DNA of 64,000 nucleotides from Cohnella sp. AR92 (GTDB lineage Bacteria; Bacillota; Bacilli; Paenibacillales; Paenibacillaceae). The notes under the pieces are model-generated. The model was given only the letters and a program-made list of their open reading frames with translations, searched no databases and was not told where the DNA came from. Each line of letters begins with the position of its first letter. Position 1 is the stretch's first letter. Both the position numbers and the translations under genes were made by a program. The stretch is taken from assembly GCF_003990975.1 (NCBI RefSeq), contig NZ_RZJR01000008.1, positions 168,929-232,928 of the forward strand, written 5' to 3'. Shown piece after piece: positions 17,523 to 24,358 of this stretch.

Positions 17523-18317
17523 TTAGTCTTCGCCGGCGCTAATGCCGAGCAATCGGACGACATCGCCCGTCTTCAAATTCGCCGCGTTCGCCTCGTCCAG
17601 GTCGATATGCATCTCCAAGCGGAACGCCGGGCTCACCCGAACCGCGACGTCGGCGAATACGACAGGCCGGTCTCCCAAGGAACGTACCGACAACCGATCG
17701 CCGTTCGATACGCCGAAGCTTCTCGCCTCTTCGTCGGACATGTGGACGTGGTTGCGGGCCACGATTACGCCGCTGCCGAGCACGACCGCGCCTCTCTCCC
17801 CCGCCACGGCGATGCCCGGCGTATCGGCATGATCCCCGGACAGGCGGATGGGCGGATGAATTCCGAGCGCATAGCCGTCCGTTCTCGAGATCTCCACTTG
17901 AGTAACGCCCCGGGAAGGACCGAGTACGCGAACGTTCGTCAGGATCCCTCTCGGTCCGATCAACGACACCGTCTCCCTCGCGGCGAATTGCCCCTGCTGC
18001 TTCAGCTCCCTCAGAGGCGTCAACCGATGTCCGGGCCCGAATAAAGCTTCCACGTGCTCGGGCGAGAGATGGACATGCCGATTCGAGACCCCCACGGGAA
18101 TCGTTCGCAAGGCGATGGAACGGATTCCATCGGGAGAATCGTCGTAAGCGTCGACATCCCTTCGGGAACGGCCCTCCGCCCTCCGAACGTCGATCCCCCT
18201 GGCCTTAAGAAAGTCGGAAGCGGCCGGCGTCAGCCTATCACTCTCCCCGATCGGAAGCGGATTAGGAAGGCCTTCGGCGAGACGCGCGCGCAGGTCCGCT
18301 TCGGTAATAATCGCCAT
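17523..18317 (-). CDS. pduL: PduL-type phosphate acyltransferase with extra N-terminal domain
   Basis: 264 residues. The PduL fold (about 70-264) converts acetyl-CoA and phosphate to acetyl-phosphate and regenerates CoA inside the compartment. Metal-binding histidines are visible in VGVSNRHVHLS (H81, H83) and ARNHVHMS (H190, H192), the two signature clusters. Residues 1-50 (IITEADLRARLAEG, then LTPAASDFLKARGIDV) are not part of the catalytic domain and resemble the N-termini of EutT and EutQ. They may serve for encapsulation. It starts 8 bases after the BMC-H gene and replaces the classical Pta-type EutD. Confidence 0.93.
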   Translation of the reverse strand: MAIITEADLRARLAEGLPNPLPIGESDRLTPAASDFLKARGIDVRRAEGRSRRDVDAYDDSPDGIRSIALRTIPVGVSNRHVHLSPEHVEALFGPGHRLTPLRELKQQGQFAARETVSLIGPRGILTNVRVLGPSRGVTQVEISRTDGYALGIHPPIRLSGDHADTPGIAVAGERGAVVLGSGVIVARNHVHMSDEEARSFGVSNGDRLSVRSLGDRPVVFADVAVRVSPAFRLEMHIDLDEANAANLKTGDVVRLLGISAGED

Positions 18318-18325
18318 CCGGGACG

Positions 18326-18613
18326 TTACCCTTCGAGCTTAGGCAGAATGAATTCGATATCCCCGTGCGGACGCGGAATGACGTGCACCGACACCAGCTC
18401 CCCCACTTTCTCCGCGGCTGCCGCTCCCGCATCCGTCGCGGCCTTCACCGCGCCGACGTCGCCCCGCACCATGACGGTGACCAGGCCTCCTCCTACATGA
18501 ACCTTGCCGATCAGCCTGACGTTAGCCGCTTTGACCATCGCGTCCGCCGCTTCGATCGAACCTACCAGTCCTTTCGTTTCGATCATGCCCAATGCCGCGA
18601 GCTCTCCTGCCAT
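18326..18613 (-). CDS. eutM: Microcompartment shell hexamer protein, EutM/PduA type
   Basis: 95 residues, a single canonical BMC-H domain: [61 protein letters not shown]. The size and lack of extensions fit the main facet protein. A gap of 94 bases separates it from eutE and contains a small hairpin (AGGCAA/TTGCGCCT) but no terminator U-tract. The ribosome site GAGGAGG is strong, which fits the high output expected for the main shell tile. Confidence 0.95.
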   Translation of the reverse strand: MAGELAALGMIETKGLVGSIEAADAMVKAANVRLIGKVHVGGGLVTVMVRGDVGAVKAATDAGAAAAEKVGELVSVHVIPRPHGDIEFILPKLEG

Positions 18614-18707
18614 TGCCGATTCCTCCTCGAATGATCGTTCGAATGTTCGATCTCGTTATTTGGACTTTCCGTTTAACCGCGAATAAGGCGCAAAACCTTG
18701 CCTGCGT

Positions 18708-20207
18708 TTATTGAACCTGCAGCTCCGCCAGCACGGCTTGCACGATGCGCCGAACCTCGTCGCGGCTGATCGGCGGTCCCCCACGTTCGGCCAGCGTCCG
18801 CGCCGCCCGTTCCGATGCGAGCTCATAGGCGGACTCCGCTTCGGAATCGGGCATCTCTCGGATCCCGAACGCGACGCGTTTGATATTCAGCAGATGCTGC
18901 GGTCCGATGTTATCCGAAGTGATGTTGTTGCCGTAAGCCCCGCACCCGAGCGTCATGGACGGCTGCAGGCCGGTAACCGCCCCGATGCCGCCGAACGTCG
19001 TGCCGGCGTTGACGATGATACGCGAGGCGGGCTTCTCCAAGCCGAACGCCTCGATGATCGCCGTCTCCTCGCAATGGATGCCGACCGTGTGCCCCAGCCC
19101 CCCCAGCTCGAGAAGCTCCATGCACCTCCGGCAGCCCTCCTCCCAATCGTTCACGGTGTACAGCGCGAGCAAGGGGCTAAGCTTCTCGACCGACCAAGGA
19201 GCGGCAAGCCCGACTTCGTTCTCCTCCGCAATCAGCAATCGGGCGTCGGATGGCACTTCAATGGCGGCCATCGCGGCGATCGCTTGCGGAGACTTGCCGA
19301 CCACGCGGGGATTCAGGCTCCGGCCCGAGCCCTCCAGGATGACGGAAGCGACCTTGATCTTGTCGGTCCCCGACAGGAAGTGTGCGCCGTGCCGCTTGAG
19401 CTCTTCCGCCAATTGGACTTTGATCCTGCGGTCGACGACGATCGCTTGCTCGGATGCGCAGATCGTGCCCCAATCGAACGTCTTGCTCTGAACGATTTGC
19501 CTGACGGCTCTGGGGAGGTCGGCGCTGGAGTGAACATAGACAGGCACATTGCCGGGTCCGACGCCGTAAGCCGGCTTGCCGGAGCTGTAGGCTGCCTTCA
19601 CCATCCCCGCTCCTCCCGTCGCCAGGATCAGATCCGTCAACGGATGCCGCATCAATTCCTCGCTTGCTTCGAGAGTCGGCCGCGACAAGCAATGGATAAG
19701 GCCTTCGGGCGCTCCCGCTTCCTCGGCCGCCAGGCGCATCGCCCTTGCCGCCTCCCTGCAGCATTCGAACGCGGCGGGATGGGGACTGATCACGATGGCG
19801 TTGCGCGCTTTGAGGGCGATCAAGCACTTAAAGATGACGGTCGACGTCGGATTGGTCGAAGGAATGATCGCCGCGATCACCCCGACGGGCTGCGCGACTT
19901 CCCAGACCTTCGTACTCTCATCCTTGCGGATAATGCCGACGGTCGGCATGTCCTTGATCGCCTCGTACACGCTGCGGGCGACGAACCGGTTCTTGGCGGC
20001 TTTGTCCGCCGGCTTCCCGTACCCCGTCTCTTCGACGGCCATGGCGCCGAGCCGCTCGGCTTCCGCATCCGCCGCGTTCGCCATCGCCCGAACGATCTCG
20101 TCGATCTGCCGCTGCGTCAGCCGTTCCAGCTTCTTCTGAGCCGCGTTCGCCTCCGTAAGAGAATCGCGAACCTCCTGGATCGAATGCAAATCGGCATCCA
20201 GCCTCAT
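18708..20207 (-). CDS. eutE: Acetaldehyde dehydrogenase (CoA-acylating) EutE
   Basis: 499 residues. It oxidises acetaldehyde from EutBC to acetyl-CoA with NAD+. The Rossmann region has PVGVIAAIIPSTNPTSTVIFK, and the catalytic cysteine is C250 in FDWGTICASEQ. The N-terminus begins directly with the dehydrogenase fold, unlike enterobacterial EutE, which starts with a targeting helix. Here the amphipathic helix is at the C-terminus (about 480-499, SRDEVRRIVQAVLAELQ) after a short linker. The gene overlaps the preceding shell gene by 4 bases. No alcohol dehydrogenase (eutG) is present for NADH recycling. Confidence 0.96.
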   Translation of the reverse strand: MRLDADLHSIQEVRDSLTEANAAQKKLERLTQRQIDEIVRAMANAADAEAERLGAMAVEETGYGKPADKAAKNRFVARSVYEAIKDMPTVGIIRKDESTKVWEVAQPVGVIAAIIPSTNPTSTVIFKCLIALKARNAIVISPHPAAFECCREAARAMRLAAEEAGAPEGLIHCLSRPTLEASEELMRHPLTDLILATGGAGMVKAAYSSGKPAYGVGPGNVPVYVHSSADLPRAVRQIVQSKTFDWGTICASEQAIVVDRRIKVQLAEELKRHGAHFLSGTDKIKVASVILEGSGRSLNPRVVGKSPQAIAAMAAIEVPSDARLLIAEENEVGLAAPWSVEKLSPLLALYTVNDWEEGCRRCMELLELGGLGHTVGIHCEETAIIEAFGLEKPASRIIVNAGTTFGGIGAVTGLQPSMTLGCGAYGNNITSDNIGPQHLLNIKRVAFGIREMPDSEAESAYELASERAARTLAERGGPPISRDEVRRIVQAVLAELQVQ

Positions 20208-20602
20208 GAATCCGCTCCCTCCTCTTTGCCTGCGGTCGGCTTCCGAGGCCTTCCGGGCGGCCTCGGAAGCGGTGGAGGCTTGTCGTTCTCCGCGGCTTTG
20301 CCCGCCGAACCCGCCAAACCCGCCGATCCTCGCAGCATCGGCGGAACGCTCCCGTCAGGACGTGGTATGACGTGGGCCGAGATCAGCTTGCCGACCCGGC
20401 TGGCCGCTTCTTTGCCGGCATCCACCGCGGCCCGAACGGAAGCGACGTCTCCCCATAGGTATACCGTCACAAGTCCGGCATCCGCTTGCTCGTAGGCCGT
20501 CACGCGAACGTCCGCCGTCTTGGCGGCTGCGTCGGCAGCCGCGATCAGAGCCGGCACGCCCCAAGTCTCTATCAGTCCCAACGCGAATGGATACGCTTTC
20601 AA
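20204..20602 (-). CDS. Microcompartment BMC-H protein with basic, AT-hook-like tail
   Basis: 132 residues. Residues 1-90 are a BMC-H domain (ALGLIETWGVPALIAAADAA, AGLVTVYLWGDVASVRAAVDAG, SAHVIPRPDG). The last ~40 residues are a disordered extension rich in A, P, K and R with PRPPGRPRKP, which resembles an AT-hook core but lacks the arginine before GRP. E. coli EutK is also a BMC protein with a C-terminal nucleic-acid-binding module, so this may be an analogue, although the tail is a different kind. It lies between eutL and eutE. Confidence 0.88.
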   Translation of the reverse strand: MKAYPFALGLIETWGVPALIAAADAAAKTADVRVTAYEQADAGLVTVYLWGDVASVRAAVDAGKEAASRVGKLISAHVIPRPDGSVPPMLRGSAGLAGSAGKAAENDKPPPLPRPPGRPRKPTAGKEEGADS

Positions 20603-20622
20603 CTATTTTTCCTCCTATCCGC

Positions 20623-21273
20623 TTAGCCCAATCTTGTCGGGGCGGCCGCAACGGATCTCACCGCCGAGGCGAAAGCCTCCGCGGCGGCGGCGCATGCCGA
20701 CTGGCTCCCCGTCAGAAGACCGCCGGCGAAGTTCGTCTCCGTCGGCGGTCCGTAGAATTGGCACAAACGTACGTCTGCGGCCTTGAGCGCCGCATCGAGA
20801 CCGAATAGCGCTTCAAGCGGAGGCGCGATCAAATAAGCCAGCGGATCCCCTTCGCTGATGCCGGCCGCTTGGGACAAGTACGAACCGGTACGGGAGACGA
20901 CATGCGCATAATACGCATGCGTAGCCTGCTCATCCAACGCATAGAAGCAAGCTCCGTTCTCCATCAGTTCGATCGCGGCTTCCAGCCCGCTTCTGACTTC
21001 AGCCGGCGACTCGCCCCCGATGACCCCGATGAATTCGCCCGACAACGGGCCGGAGGCGTGAGCGGAACCCGCGTAGAACGATTTGGCGTAAACCACCTCT
21101 ACCGACGATTTCTTGGTCGCTTCGTCGATCGCCGTGTAGCCGACGTCGTCGATGCTGGAAGTCATAAGACCCAGGCTGCGGATTCCCGGCCTTAGCTCCA
21201 AGCGGGACGCCAAGCCCGGATCCACGTTCGGTATAATTCTTACGGCGAGCGGAATGGCGCGAATCGGCAACAC
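20623..21273 (-). CDS. eutL: Microcompartment trimeric shell protein EutL
   Basis: 216 residues, a tandem-BMC protein forming trimers with a gated pore. Start GTG 21273 follows GGAGAGGTGA at good spacing; an ATG six bases upstream is in another frame. Conserved blocks are SLGLMTSSIDDVGYTAIDEATK, VEVVYAKSFYAGSAHA, VSRTGSYLSQAAGI, YLIAPPLEALFGLDAALKAADV and NFAGGLLTGSQSACAAA. It is the first gene of the eut operon and is preceded by the attenuator leader. Confidence 0.97.
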   Translation of the reverse strand: MLPIRAIPLAVRIIPNVDPGLASRLELRPGIRSLGLMTSSIDDVGYTAIDEATKKSSVEVVYAKSFYAGSAHASGPLSGEFIGVIGGESPAEVRSGLEAAIELMENGACFYALDEQATHAYYAHVVSRTGSYLSQAAGISEGDPLAYLIAPPLEALFGLDAALKAADVRLCQFYGPPTETNFAGGLLTGSQSACAAAAEAFASAVRSVAAAPTRLG

Positions 21274-21311
21274 GCATCTTCACCTCTCCGGGACAAGGTT
21301 GGTTATCCGTA

Positions 21312-21377
21312 CAACAAAAAGCGCCCGAGATCAAAGAACGGGGGTTCCCATCGGATCCCTCTTCATGTCTCAGGCGC
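21312..21377 (-). terminator. Attenuator terminator in the eut leader
   Basis: Minus strand left arm GCGCCTGAGA (21377-21368) pairs with TCTCGGGCGC (21330-21321) over 10 bp with one G-U, followed by TTTTTGTTGT. The 37-base interior can form further weaker pairs (GAAGAGGG with CCC...TTCTT). It lies 39 bases before the eutL start, between promoter region and gene, so it would stop transcription unless an antiterminator forms. Confidence 0.85.
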
Positions 21378-21430
21378 CATTGCCCAAAAGTTACTATGCT
21401 GTTATGGGTACCTTGGCTACTACTTTAACC
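21370..21430 (-). promoter_or_regulatory. Candidate EutV (ANTAR) binding hairpins overlapping the attenuator
   Basis: The second hairpin, TTGGGC-AATGGC-GCCTGA (21387-21370), has a 6-bp stem and a hexaloop with A at 1 and G at 4, the signature reported for ANTAR targets. Its 3' arm is the same sequence as the left arm of the terminator, so the two are mutually exclusive. A possible first hairpin, GGTTA-AAGTAG-TAGCC (21430-21415), lies 27 bases upstream with A at loop position 1 but U at 4, so it is less certain. Confidence 0.6.
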
Positions 21431-21451
21431 GGAGGGCCCCCGCCTTGACAA
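21423..21451 (-). promoter_or_regulatory. Possible promoter of the eut operon
   Basis: Minus strand TTGTCA (five of six -35 bases), 17 bases, TTAAAG (three of six -10 bases). The weak -10 overlaps the candidate first ANTAR hairpin, so if that hairpin is real the transcript must start further upstream or arise from proS readthrough. Confidence 0.3.
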
Positions 21452-21474
21452 GCGTTACCGAATGCCTATTTATG

Positions 21475-21508
21475 CGACAAGAACCGCCCGGGGGGGCGGT
21501 TCTTGTCG
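21475..21508 (-). terminator. Strong hairpin after proS
   Basis: A perfect 15-bp stem (CGACAAGAACCGCCC and its complement) around a 4-base loop, 15 bases after the proS stop. No T-run follows in the direction of transcription (GCATAAATAGG), so it is either an inefficient terminator or a 3' stabilising structure that insulates proS from the eut leader. Confidence 0.55.
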
Positions 21509-21522
21509 GGATCGGCCGCGGC

Positions 21523-22971
21523 TTAGTAAGCCTTGGCGAATACGACCGTATGCTTGGCGTCGTCGCCGCAGACAAGACACTTCGTCTTCGTCTCCGCCGC
21601 TTCGAACGGAATGTTGCGGCTCGTGTAGCCCGTCTCTTCCTTGACCTGCTTCTCGCAGGCGTCGGAGCCGCACCAACCGGCAAGAGCGAAGCCTCTCTTC
21701 TCGTCGGCGGAAGCCTTGAGCTCGTCCAACGTCTCGACGGAATAGAAGTTCTCTTCGCGGAATTGCAGCGCGCGGTCGAACAGGTCCTGATGAGCCGCTT
21801 CGAGAGCCGCTTGCACCTCGGCGACGATATTGTCGAGCGGAACCTGCTTCTTCTCGCCGGTTACCCTGGAGACGAGGACGCAGACGCCGTTCTCCAGGTC
21901 GCGAGGTCCAAGCTCCAGACGGATCGGCACGCCGCGCATCTCGTATTCGTTGAACTTCCAGCCTGGCGACACGTCGGAACGATCGTCCACGCGGACGCGG
22001 ACTCCGGCAGCCTTCAGCTGGGCGTAAATCTCATCCGTCTTGGCGATGACTTGCTCGCGGGTCTTCGGTGGTCCGATCGGGATCATGATCAGCTGCGTAG
22101 GCGCAACCTTAGGAGGCAGCACAAGCCCTCTGTCGTCGCCGTGCACCATGATGAGCGCTCCGATCAGGCGCGTGCTCACGCCCCACGAAGTCGTGTGGCA
22201 GAACTCCAGGTTATTGTCGCGGCTCAGATACTTGATATCGAAAGCGACCGCGAAGTTCGTTCCGAGATAGTGGGACGTTCCCGCTTGAACCGCGCGGCCG
22301 TCTCTCATCATCGCTTCGATGGAGTAGGTATCGACCGCTCCGGCGAACTTCTCGGACGGCGTCTTCTGCCCCTTGATTACCGGAATCGCCAGCACGTTCT
22401 CGACGAATTCCGTGTAGACGTCGAGCATCGTCATCGTTTCCTTGCGGGCATCCGCTTCGTCCTCGTGAGCCGTATGGCCTTCCTGCCAGAGGAACTCGCT
22501 TGTCCGCAGGAACGGCAGCGTGCGCTTCTCCCAGCGAACGACGTTCGCCCATTGGTTGATCAGCATCGGCAGGTCCCGATAAGACTGGATCCACTTCGAA
22601 TACATATGGCCGAACATCGTTTCGGACGTCGGGCGAACCGCCAAACGCTCCTCAAGAATCTCGCCGCCGGCTTCGGTGACGAACGGAAGCTCGGGGTTAA
22701 ACCCTTCGACGTGCTCCTTCTCCTTCTGGAAGAAGCTCTCCGGAATGAACATCGGGAAGTAAGCATTGCGATGGCCCGTTTCCTTGAAACGGCGATCCAG
22801 ATCCTTCTGAATGTTCTCCCAGATCTCGTACCCTTCCGGCCGGAAGACGATGCAGCCGCGAACCGGGGAATAATCCATGAGCTCGGCTTTCTTGATGACG
22901 TCTATATACCAGCGGGAGAAGTCCTCCGCTTGCGGCGTTATTTCACTTACGAACGCTTTATCCTTCGACAT
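21523..22971 (-). CDS. proS: Prolyl-tRNA synthetase, short archaeal/eukaryotic type (ProS type 3)
   Basis: 482 residues. It charges tRNA-Pro. Class II motifs are visible: motif 2 in VRWEKRTLPFLRTSEFLWQEGHTAH and motif 3 in GALIMVHGDDRGLVLPP. The length, the start (VSEITPQAEDFSRWYIDVIKKAELMDYSPVRG) and the cysteine-rich C-terminal domain (WCGSDACEKQ, CLVCGDDAKHTVVFAKAY) match the archaeal/eukaryotic-like type and not the ~565-residue bacterial ProS with an inserted editing domain found in B. subtilis. It nonetheless occupies the bacterial proS locus after rseP. Confidence 0.96.
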   Translation of the reverse strand: MSKDKAFVSEITPQAEDFSRWYIDVIKKAELMDYSPVRGCIVFRPEGYEIWENIQKDLDRRFKETGHRNAYFPMFIPESFFQKEKEHVEGFNPELPFVTEAGGEILEERLAVRPTSETMFGHMYSKWIQSYRDLPMLINQWANVVRWEKRTLPFLRTSEFLWQEGHTAHEDEADARKETMTMLDVYTEFVENVLAIPVIKGQKTPSEKFAGAVDTYSIEAMMRDGRAVQAGTSHYLGTNFAVAFDIKYLSRDNNLEFCHTTSWGVSTRLIGALIMVHGDDRGLVLPPKVAPTQLIMIPIGPPKTREQVIAKTDEIYAQLKAAGVRVRVDDRSDVSPGWKFNEYEMRGVPIRLELGPRDLENGVCVLVSRVTGEKKQVPLDNIVAEVQAALEAAHQDLFDRALQFREENFYSVETLDELKASADEKRGFALAGWCGSDACEKQVKEETGYTSRNIPFEAAETKTKCLVCGDDAKHTVVFAKAY

Positions 22972-22997
22972 ATCGGTTCTCCAACCCCTGACAACGG

Positions 22998-24260
22998 CTA
23001 ATTTTTGACCAATCGTAAAATATCGTTATAGGTAACGACGACCATAAGCAGCATAAGCATCGCGAATCCGATGAAGTGAACCATCCCTTCCCGGTTCGGA
23101 TCCACCGGCTTGCCGCGCACCGCCTCGAGCCCGATGAAGAGAAGCCGGCTTCCATCCAATGCGGGAATCGGAAGCAGGTTGAAGATTCCCAGGTATAGGC
23201 TGAGAACGGCCGCCCAAGAGGTCAATTCCGGCAAGCCCTGCTTCGCGATCTGCGCGGTCATGTCGGCGGTGCGGACCGGTCCGCCCAGATCGTCCAGTTT
23301 GAAGTCTAGCGTGACGATCTTGCCGAGGCTCTGGAAGATTCTCTCCGTCATGTCCGCCATCGTCGTTCCCGCGAACTTGAACGTCTCGAAGAAGCCCGCT
23401 TGCCTCATCTCCGGCCTCAAATAAAGCCCGACCTTGCCGGTAGCCTTGTCGGGAGTGACGTTGATGGTGACATTCTGTCCGTCCCGCTCGACAACCCATT
23501 CCATCGGTTTGCCCGCGGACGCTTGAATCTTCTCGATCAGCAGGTTGCTGTCCCCGCCGATCTCCGCACCGTTCACCGTCTTGATCCAATCGCCCTTATG
23601 TAAACCGGATTCGGCCGCAGGAGCTCCCGTTTCCGTTCCGCTGACGAATACCTTGGACGGATGCTCGACGGCTACGCCGGCCATCTGAAGGTAGAGCGCG
23701 AACAGGAAGAACGCGAGAATAAAGTTCATCATCGGGCCGGCGAAGATCGCCATGGCACGTTTGCCGGTGGACACGCTGCCGAATTGCCGGTCGACCGGGG
23801 CGATCTGAGTCTCTTGCCCTCTCGTCATCACGAGGGCTTGAGGATGGACGTCATAGCGTTCGATATCGCCATCCACGTCCAACGTGACGAACAGCTCTCT
23901 CTCGATATCCAGCTTGACGATCTCGCCTCGAACGATCTGGGAGCGTTCGTCCAGCCGGTCGAGATAGAAACGGGTAACCTTGCCGTCCTTGACGCGAAGG
24001 CCGACGGTCTGTCCGGGCTGCATCTCGACGATCTCGGGATCATCTCCCGCCATCCGAACGAAGCCGCCCGCCGGCAAGAGCCGCAGCGTATACCGAGTCT
24101 CGCCTCTCTTAATAGAGAAGAGCTTCGGGCCGAAGCCGATCGCGAATTCCCTCACGAGAATGCCCGCGCGCTTAGCGAAATAAAAATGACCGAACTCATG
24201 TATCGTGACCAGCACGAAGAATACCAATACCGTCAGAAATACGACTTGAATCATTTCCAT
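22998..24260 (-). CDS. rseP: Site-2 zinc metalloprotease RseP/RasP
   Basis: 420 residues, an intramembrane protease that cleaves anti-sigma factors and remnant signal peptides. The active-site HEFGH is at 21-25 within the first membrane helix. A PDZ domain lies at about 190-275 (GLHKGDWIKTVNGAEI) and the second catalytic motif is in PALDGSRLLF near 355. Hydrophobic segments at both ends place the active site in the membrane. It follows dxr and precedes proS as in B. subtilis. Confidence 0.96.
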   Translation of the reverse strand: MEMIQVVFLTVLVFFVLVTIHEFGHFYFAKRAGILVREFAIGFGPKLFSIKRGETRYTLRLLPAGGFVRMAGDDPEIVEMQPGQTVGLRVKDGKVTRFYLDRLDERSQIVRGEIVKLDIERELFVTLDVDGDIERYDVHPQALVMTRGQETQIAPVDRQFGSVSTGKRAMAIFAGPMMNFILAFFLFALYLQMAGVAVEHPSKVFVSGTETGAPAAESGLHKGDWIKTVNGAEIGGDSNLLIEKIQASAGKPMEWVVERDGQNVTINVTPDKATGKVGLYLRPEMRQAGFFETFKFAGTTMADMTERIFQSLGKIVTLDFKLDDLGGPVRTADMTAQIAKQGLPELTSWAAVLSLYLGIFNLLPIPALDGSRLLFIGLEAVRGKPVDPNREGMVHFIGFAMLMLLMVVVTYNDILRLVKN

Positions 24261-24358
24261 GCGATTCTACCCCCGTTGCCTGTGACGGCTGTCCTTAGAT
24301 TAACATTATTCTCCGAGCCGTTACAAGAGAATACGGTCCGGGGGGAAGTTTGTCTCAA

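Noticed and set aside
18614..18707. Second ANTAR attenuator between eutE and eutM
   Set aside because: A small hairpin (AGGCAA/TTGCGCCT) is present, but it has a tetraloop, no A1/G4 hexaloop and no terminator U-tract.
21270..21450. Cobalamin riboswitch or T-box in the eut leader
   Set aside because: No B12-box-like GCCACTG core and no TGGNACCGCG T-box sequence are visible. The structure fits an ANTAR attenuator better.
7630..21510. Prophage, transposon or CRISPR remnants around the eut island
   Set aside because: No transposase, integrase, direct-repeat ends, tRNA attachment site or spacer array could be found at either boundary.
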